NCBI GenBank assembly: GCA_001414345.1
Contig: LLCB01000026.1
Span: forward strand, 186,001 to 250,000
Direction: 5' to 3'
DNA length: 64,000 bases
Source of the DNA: Hymenoscyphus infarciens
Taxonomy: Eukaryota > Ascomycota > Leotiomycetes > Helotiales > Helotiaceae
Of this stretch, positions 57,754 through 64,000 are shown piece after piece. Below the pieces are notes generated by a model. The model saw nothing but the letters and a program-made list of their open reading frames with translations, had not been told where the DNA came from and did no database searches. Each line of letters begins with the position of its first letter. Positions within the stretch are counted from its first letter, which is position 1. A program made the translations under genes and the position numbers.

Positions 57754-60700
57754 TAATAGCACGCTATTCTGAATTATTAGTATTCGTGAAACTACTAATA
57801 CCTTTCTAACTACTAATACTTCTATAACTTATAAGATAGAAAGTACTAAAGAGAGTAAGAATTAGATATTATATATTTCGTTTTAAAGCTTTATATATTT
57901 AGCTTTAAAGCTCTTATTATTTTAATAGCTATATTAGAAAGAGTTTAGTTATTATTCTATTAGGACTTAGTAGTCTCTAACCTCTTATATATAAATGTTT
58001 ATACTTAGTATAAAAGAAGAATAGTTTTTCCTTTTCTTTTATATTAGTATCTAGTATTTATATATATTATTTAGTCTTAAATATACTCCTATATACCTCT
58101 TCTCTTATAGTATATATTTTATATTATTATATAAAAAGAAAAAACTCTTCTTCGTTAGTAATAGCTTTTATAATATCTCTTTTAAGCTTATTATCGCTTT
58201 TTGTTTCGATTTCGATTTAGCTTAGAATTAGACTATAATAATATATTCTTAAATAGCTAGGATTCTAGAGATCTCTTAGATAGCTAGTAATACTAGAGTT
58301 TAGTATTTATATAGATAGCTAGTAAAAATCGTATTTTATATATTAAGAGATTAGAATATACTAAGTATTCCTAAGAATCCTAATAACCCTCTTAGTATAG
58401 AGATTACTATATACGATTTAGATAGTTAATATATAATAGTTATCTAGAAAACTCTTAAATCGACCTTTTTATCTCTCTTCTTTTTTAATATTTAATATAT
58501 TAGATTTAAGAGCGATCTTAGGTCTCTTCTAAGCTCTATTTTAAAGGTCTCTAACTTAATACTATATATTAAAGAATAATAAAAAGTTTTAAAGTAATAA
58601 AGATAAAGGTATTACTTCTAGAAGCTAGAGAGATAACTAAGACTTTTCTAATATAGACGAGATATAGAGAGTAATTTAGGCTATAGAGGCTAAAGACTAA
58701 GAAAAAGATAAAAGAACCTAGTAGTAAGATAACTAAATCGCTTAATTAGTAGATTTAGTATAATAGACTAGTAGATACTTACTAAGAAATAATTAGAGTC
58801 TTTACTAACTAAATTAGACTCCTTCTTTATACTCTTCTATTATACTAGACTATCTTTAGATATAAAACTCTACTTCTAATATTCTTCTTTTATAACGATT
58901 ATAACGATCTACTCTATAATTATAAGCTAAAACCTTACTAAAAGCCTAATAATCTACTAAAAGTAAAATTATAAAGAAAATTAAACCTTTAGATAATAGT
59001 ACTTTACTTACTTATAAGTAAAAGAAGATATCTATATATAATAGACTCTAAGTAAACGCTAACTATTACTATATATTTAAAACTTATAAAGTCTTTATTT
59101 AAGAGATAACTATAAAACTTACTAGAAACTACTTAGAGCTTTAATATAAGTTAGATATAGGTAATATAGTCTTTAAAGATTAATAAGATATAATAGAACT
59201 TCTTAATTCCTACTTCTTAACTAGTTATAAGAAAGAGAATACTTAGAATAAATTTTAAGTCTTATAAATAAGTAGAAAGAGTTATATAAAAGAAACTTTT
59301 TTAGATTTTAGAGTATACTTCTTAAGTATAGCTATATTTAAGAAGATACTAGAGTTAGAAAGATTCTACTAAATATAGAATAAAATTATACTATAGCTCT
59401 AAGGTAGCTCTACTTTAGCTAAGAGAGATTAAAATTATAATTTTAATAAGATCGTAGTAGATCTTTTAACCTTAAATAAGAAGAAGTACTAAAATATAGA
59501 GTTATTTATAACTAGTACTATAGCTAAACTAATTAGTATAATCTTATTATTTAAAAAGATAAGTACTTTTTAATTCTTACTTAGCTTAACTTTAAAACTC
59601 TCTCTACTCTTATATAGACTTAATCCTACCTCTTAGAAGCTTTTATAAACTCTTAAACTATTTTCTACTAGTAAAAAATTAAAGACTATATTAATAGACT
59701 AAGTCTCTACTAGTATAAAGTATTTCTATTATAATAAGCTTAGGTATTTTAAACCTAATTACTCTAATCTTCTTAGTATTAATAAGATAAATAATTAATC
59801 TAAAAAAGAATAACTATTTAAAGAGTACTCTAACTCTAAGCTAAGTTAAAAGGAAAATAAAGAGGCCTAGGTAAAAATTCCTTCCTAAGCCTATATAATT
59901 ATAACCTAACTAGACTTAATCTTTCTAAGCTTATAAAAGGAAAATAGTTTCTTATAAATACTACTCTTAATATATAGAGATATAGTATTAAATTATAAGC
60001 TCTAGTAGATATAGAAGTAAACGAGTACCTATTTCTAAATTAGCCTCTAGCTCTATACTTATCTAAGACTATAGGTTTAAAGATTTAGAGATTATTATAT
60101 ATAATATCTATTTATAGATATAATAATAGTACTAAAAGCTAAGTAACTTAGTTTATATAACTATATTTAAATATTAATAAACGTTATATTCTTAACTACC
60201 TCTTTATTATCTTAGACTTTAGATAGTAAGACCTAATTATTAGTAATAAGTAGTTAAACTATTTTAAAGTCCTTCTTAATCTCTTAAAAAGCTAGATTAC
60301 TTAGCTAGCTAATTACTCTCTAACTCTCTACTTTAGTAAGAAGATCTTACTTTTACTTTCTAGCTAGAACTAGAAACCTATTTTAAATTACTAGTTAGAT
60401 ATAGATTAAAGAGAATATGTAATTCTTTAATAAGAAAGATATAAAAAGAGTAGACTTATAAATATAGCTAAGCTATTACTTTTATCTATAATAATAACTT
60501 CTTTTAAAACTTTAATCTCTAACTCTAGTCTAAAGCTTCTTTAAACTACTAGTATAGTTTTAAAAAACTAGACTCTATACTTTTTTATTAGTAAAATAAA
60601 TATAAACGCTATATATTTTAATATAAAATAACCTAACTTATAATTCTATATAACTAGTATCTATAAGCTAGATTAGATTATTAATAAAAGATTAGCCTCT

Positions 60701-63700
60701 CTTTAAAACGATAATAATATAATAGCTCTAATATAAGCCTAACTTCTAAAATATTATTCTTCTTATAAAGACGTGTTTCTAAAAGTAGCTTCTAATAAGC
60801 TCTCTTCTTACTATAAATACGACTATAAGATTACTTTAAATAAACTACTTTTAAACTCCTTTTCACCTTTATATTAATAATTAACTATAGAGCTTAAAAC
60901 TATAAAGAAGTATCTTATAAAGAACCTAGATAAGAGGTTTATTATTATTAGTAATAGCTTTTTTACCTCTCTAGTACTCTTTATTAAAAAAGCTAATAGT
61001 AATAAGTTATAGTTCTATATTAATTATAGAAAGCTAAACGCTCTAATCTAAAACAATCTCTACTTAATCTCTTAAGTTAATAAGCTTCTTTTAAAGATAA
61101 GAATAGCTAAAATCTTTACTAAGTTAGATATAAAAAAAGCTTTTTATTATATTTAAATAGACCTTACCTTAGAAGAGATAACTACGTTTAAAACTAGGTA
61201 TAATATATATAAATATAAAGTTCTCTCTTTTAGACTCTATAATAGCTCTACTATTTATTAACATTATATAAACAACGTCTTAATTAATTATTTAAATAAC
61301 CTCTATATTACTTACTTAGATAATATTTTAATTTATTTAGATACTATTAAAGAATATAAGGAATAGGTTAAGAAGGTTCTAAGTTAGCTCTAAAAAGCTA
61401 GACTCTAAGTAAATATTAAGAAAAGCGAAGTTAATATTACTAGAGTTAAATACTTAGAATTTATCTTAACTATAAAAAGACTTAAAGTTAATCTAAAAAA
61501 GGTAGAACTTCTATAAAACTAGGTCTAACCTACTACTATAATAGATATAAAGTCTTATCTAGGGTTTATAGGATTTTATAGATAATTTATTAAAGGTTAT
61601 ACTAAAATTACTAAACCTCTAACTATAATAACACACTTTTTAGAGCTGTTTTTATAGATATCTAAATATAATAAAGCTTTTAAAGCTCTAAGAACTAGAC
61701 TACTTATTATATAAACCTTATATTACTTTAATTCTAATTATAATATAAAGATAGAAATAGACTTCTTAGAAGAAGTAATAGTAGACATATTCTTATAATA
61801 ATATAATAGCCTTTAGTACTCTATTAGGTTCTATTTACACGTTCTAGTTAGCTATAAATCGAATTAGAAGATCTATAATAAAGAACTATCTACTATTATA
61901 AAAGCTTTTAAGATATATTTAGATTATAGATTATTAGAATACTTTATAATAACTAAGCTACTTATAGCTAAGTAAGTCTAATAGATAGAGTTTTTATTAG
62001 ACTTTAACTTTTAGATCTAATCTATATCTAAGAAGAGTAATTAAAAAGTAGATATATTAGCTTAATATAAATAAGACCTAAAAACCTATAATTAAGCTAA
62101 ATTAGATAGCTACTTATATACTCTCTTAGAACCTAATTAGTTAAACTTCTAAATTAATACTAAACTTACTTAGATCTTTTTATAAGAATAGTCTATATCT
62201 TTTAATATAATAGATATTATTCTAGAGTTAAGTTTAGATATAATTTAGAAGTTAAAAGAAGATAACCTATACTTCTTTTAAAAAGAACGTTATAAACTTC
62301 TAAATAGATACTCTATCTTATTAGATAATTTACTTCTTTTTAAGAATTAACTTTATATTTAAAGGAATACTAAACTCTATATAAAGCGAATCTAAGAAGT
62401 CTATAACTAAGTATCTAGTACTTATCTAAGTATAAAAAAGATATACTAGTTATTAGTATAATACTATTACTAGATTAGACTAGGTTTAGACTATAAGAGG
62501 TATATAGCGAATTACTAAGCCTATAGATACTCTTATTCTTAATAGACTAAGTAGTAAGGCTTTTTTTACTCTCTTCTAGTATCTAACTATTCTATATAAT
62601 ATTTATATATAGATTTTAAATTATTTCTAAAAAAATAAATATAGATTTAATACTATACTAGTATTTATTAACTAACTTAGAAAGGATTTAATATTAATAC
62701 TCTACTACTTAACTATAGATACTAAAGACCTAGCTAAACTCTTTATTTAATAGATTTACTATTTTAGTTACTACTCTAAATTAATTATATCTAATTAAGA
62801 ACCTTAATTTATATTATTATTTTAAACTAAATTTTATTAAATAATTAGTATTAAGCTTAAACTTAGTACTATCTACTATAAATAAATAAATAAATAAATA
62901 AAGATAATAAACTAATATATTAATTAAAGACTAAGGCCCTTTATAACCTACTATTAAGATAACTAGAGCGAATTAATCTCTCTAATAGATAAAGTATAAA
63001 TAATACTTCTATACTTATCTATTAGTATAACCTCTTATTAGCTTAAGTTTAGACTTAACCTAAGAACTTTATAAAACTAGAATATACTAAAGACGTCTAT
63101 TTCTTAAAAACGTCTTAACTATAATAAGATAGTAAAAGTAGCTTAATATATATACTCTACTTAGAGAATAGTAAAAGATAATATAAGTAAGGCCTAGAAA
63201 AGAATAGAGAATAGTATAAATTAATACTATAGAGGTAATAACTAAGATATTAGAGATAAAGTCTACTTATCTACTAAGAATCTTAAGATAAATCGTTCTA
63301 GCTAAAAGCTTACTAAATAGTAGATAAGACCTTTTAAAATACTAGATTATATAAGATACTTCTATAGACTAAAACTTCTAGAAGAATTATTAATTTATAA
63401 TATTTTTACTTCTAATATACTTTTAAAAGATCTAAATACCTCTCTACTAGGATAAGAGGCTCTAGAGCCTCTACTAGATATTATTTAAAGTATATAAGAA
63501 TAGAAGGTTTAAGAAATACTTAGTAGTAGACTTTTTAAAAGATAGCTATAATACTAGATAAAATAGGTTAGATATAATTTAGATCCTACTTAGTACTTTA
63601 TAAATAATTTTTAGAGTTTACTTTATTATCTAAAAGACTTTTATACTAAATATCTAGAATAGCTAAGACTACTCTAACTCTTCTTTAAATAGATTAATAT

Positions 63701-64000
63701 ATAGAAATTAGATAAGAATTAAGTAAAAGAGTTAATTTATAAAACTCTATACTCTCTAATTCTAGTTACTCTTAATAAAGAACTTATAATAAAAACCTAA
63801 GATAAAATACTAACTAGTAGAAATATTTAAAATTAATAAAGTAAAGAACTAAGACCGAGTTACTACTAAAACAAGGCTTACTAACTCTCTCTAGGCCGTA
63901 GCCTCTCCTTTCTCTAACTTATTATTCTTCTCTCTACTCTCTTAAGCATAAGAAGCCTAAACCAGCTCTTTCTCTACCTTCTTCTTATAAGTATACTTCT
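57754..64000 (+). mobile_element. Ty3/gypsy retrotransposon with LTR, gag, RT, RNase H, integrase and chromodomain remains
   Basis: 5' LTR at about 57754-58132 (palindrome remnant TAATAGCACGCTATTC). Leader to about 58560. Gag with a zinc-knuckle relic at about 59715 (KYFYYNKLRYFKPNYSNL read; CX2CX4HX4C expected). RT at about 60890-61500: KKYLIKNLDKRFIIISNS, then YRKLNAL, then TKLDIKKAFYYI, and YLDNILIYLDTIKEYKE for the YxDD site. RNase H at about 61560-62050 (FIKGYTKITKPL). Integrase about 62390-63200, then a chromodomain-type block near 63555-63700 (FINNF.., LKDFYTKYLE). All frames carry many TAA/TAG stops; the element runs off the window. Confidence 0.75.
62878..62904 (+). repeat. (AAAT)n microsatellite
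   Basis: About six consecutive AAAT/TAAA units at 62878-62904 inside the integrase region of the degraded retroelement. Probably generated after loss of function. Confidence 0.7.

Overview
This 64 kb window looks like a chromosome segment of a filamentous ascomycete (Pezizomycotina; Leotiomycetes is my best guess, not proven). The evidence is short 49-127 nt introns with GTATGT/GTAAGT-type donors and CTAAC/CTGAC branch points, fungus-typical proteins (Pmt4, Erg26, a LIM-RhoGAP of Lrg1 type, a Gal80-like protein), and long AT-rich blocks with the C-to-T signature of repeat-induced point mutation (RIP). I see no rRNA, tRNA or CRISPR.

Layout. 1-2700 is gene-poor with an old dispersed repeat. 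2.7-24.1 kb is a gene-rich block: a small hypothetical protein (-), a Gal80-like Gfo/Idh/MocA protein (-), a decayed small gene (+), an Lrg1-type Rho-GAP (-), a tandem-UBC ubiquitin-conjugating enzyme of UBE2Z type (+), Erg26 sterol dehydrogenase/decarboxylase (-), a broken MATE transporter (+), a secreted S28 serine peptidase (-), a gamma-butyrobetaine-hydroxylase-like dioxygenase (-), a mitochondrial thiamine-pyrophosphate-type carrier (+) and a conserved acidic protein of unknown function (+). 24.17-32.04 kb is a RIP-degraded block of transposon relics around a small undegraded island. 32.2-39.9 kb is a second gene block: a hypothetical protein (-), mitochondrial RidA/Mmf1 (-), protein O-mannosyltransferase Pmt4 (+), and a MYND-finger gene (-) that has decayed into a pseudogene at the edge of the next repeat block. 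39.9-64 kb has no intact gene. It is a nest of truncated, inverted and tandemly rearranged Ty3/gypsy LTR retrotransposons with recognisable LTRs, gag, reverse transcriptase, integrase and chromodomain remains.

The genes are ordinary housekeeping and metabolic genes without evident joint function; neighbours are on mixed strands, as is normal for fungi. I do not see a secondary-metabolite cluster or defence system. The most noteworthy signals are a 12-nt microexon that encodes part of the catalytic motif of the E2 enzyme, a 14-nt microexon in RidA, the loss of the catalytic lysine position in the Gal80-like protein, the retrotransposon architecture (palindromic LTR end, head-to-head and nested copies, internal tandem arrays), and gene decay at the border of a RIP zone. 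Exon coordinates were worked out by hand from splice signals and reading-frame continuity and should be checked against RNA-seq.
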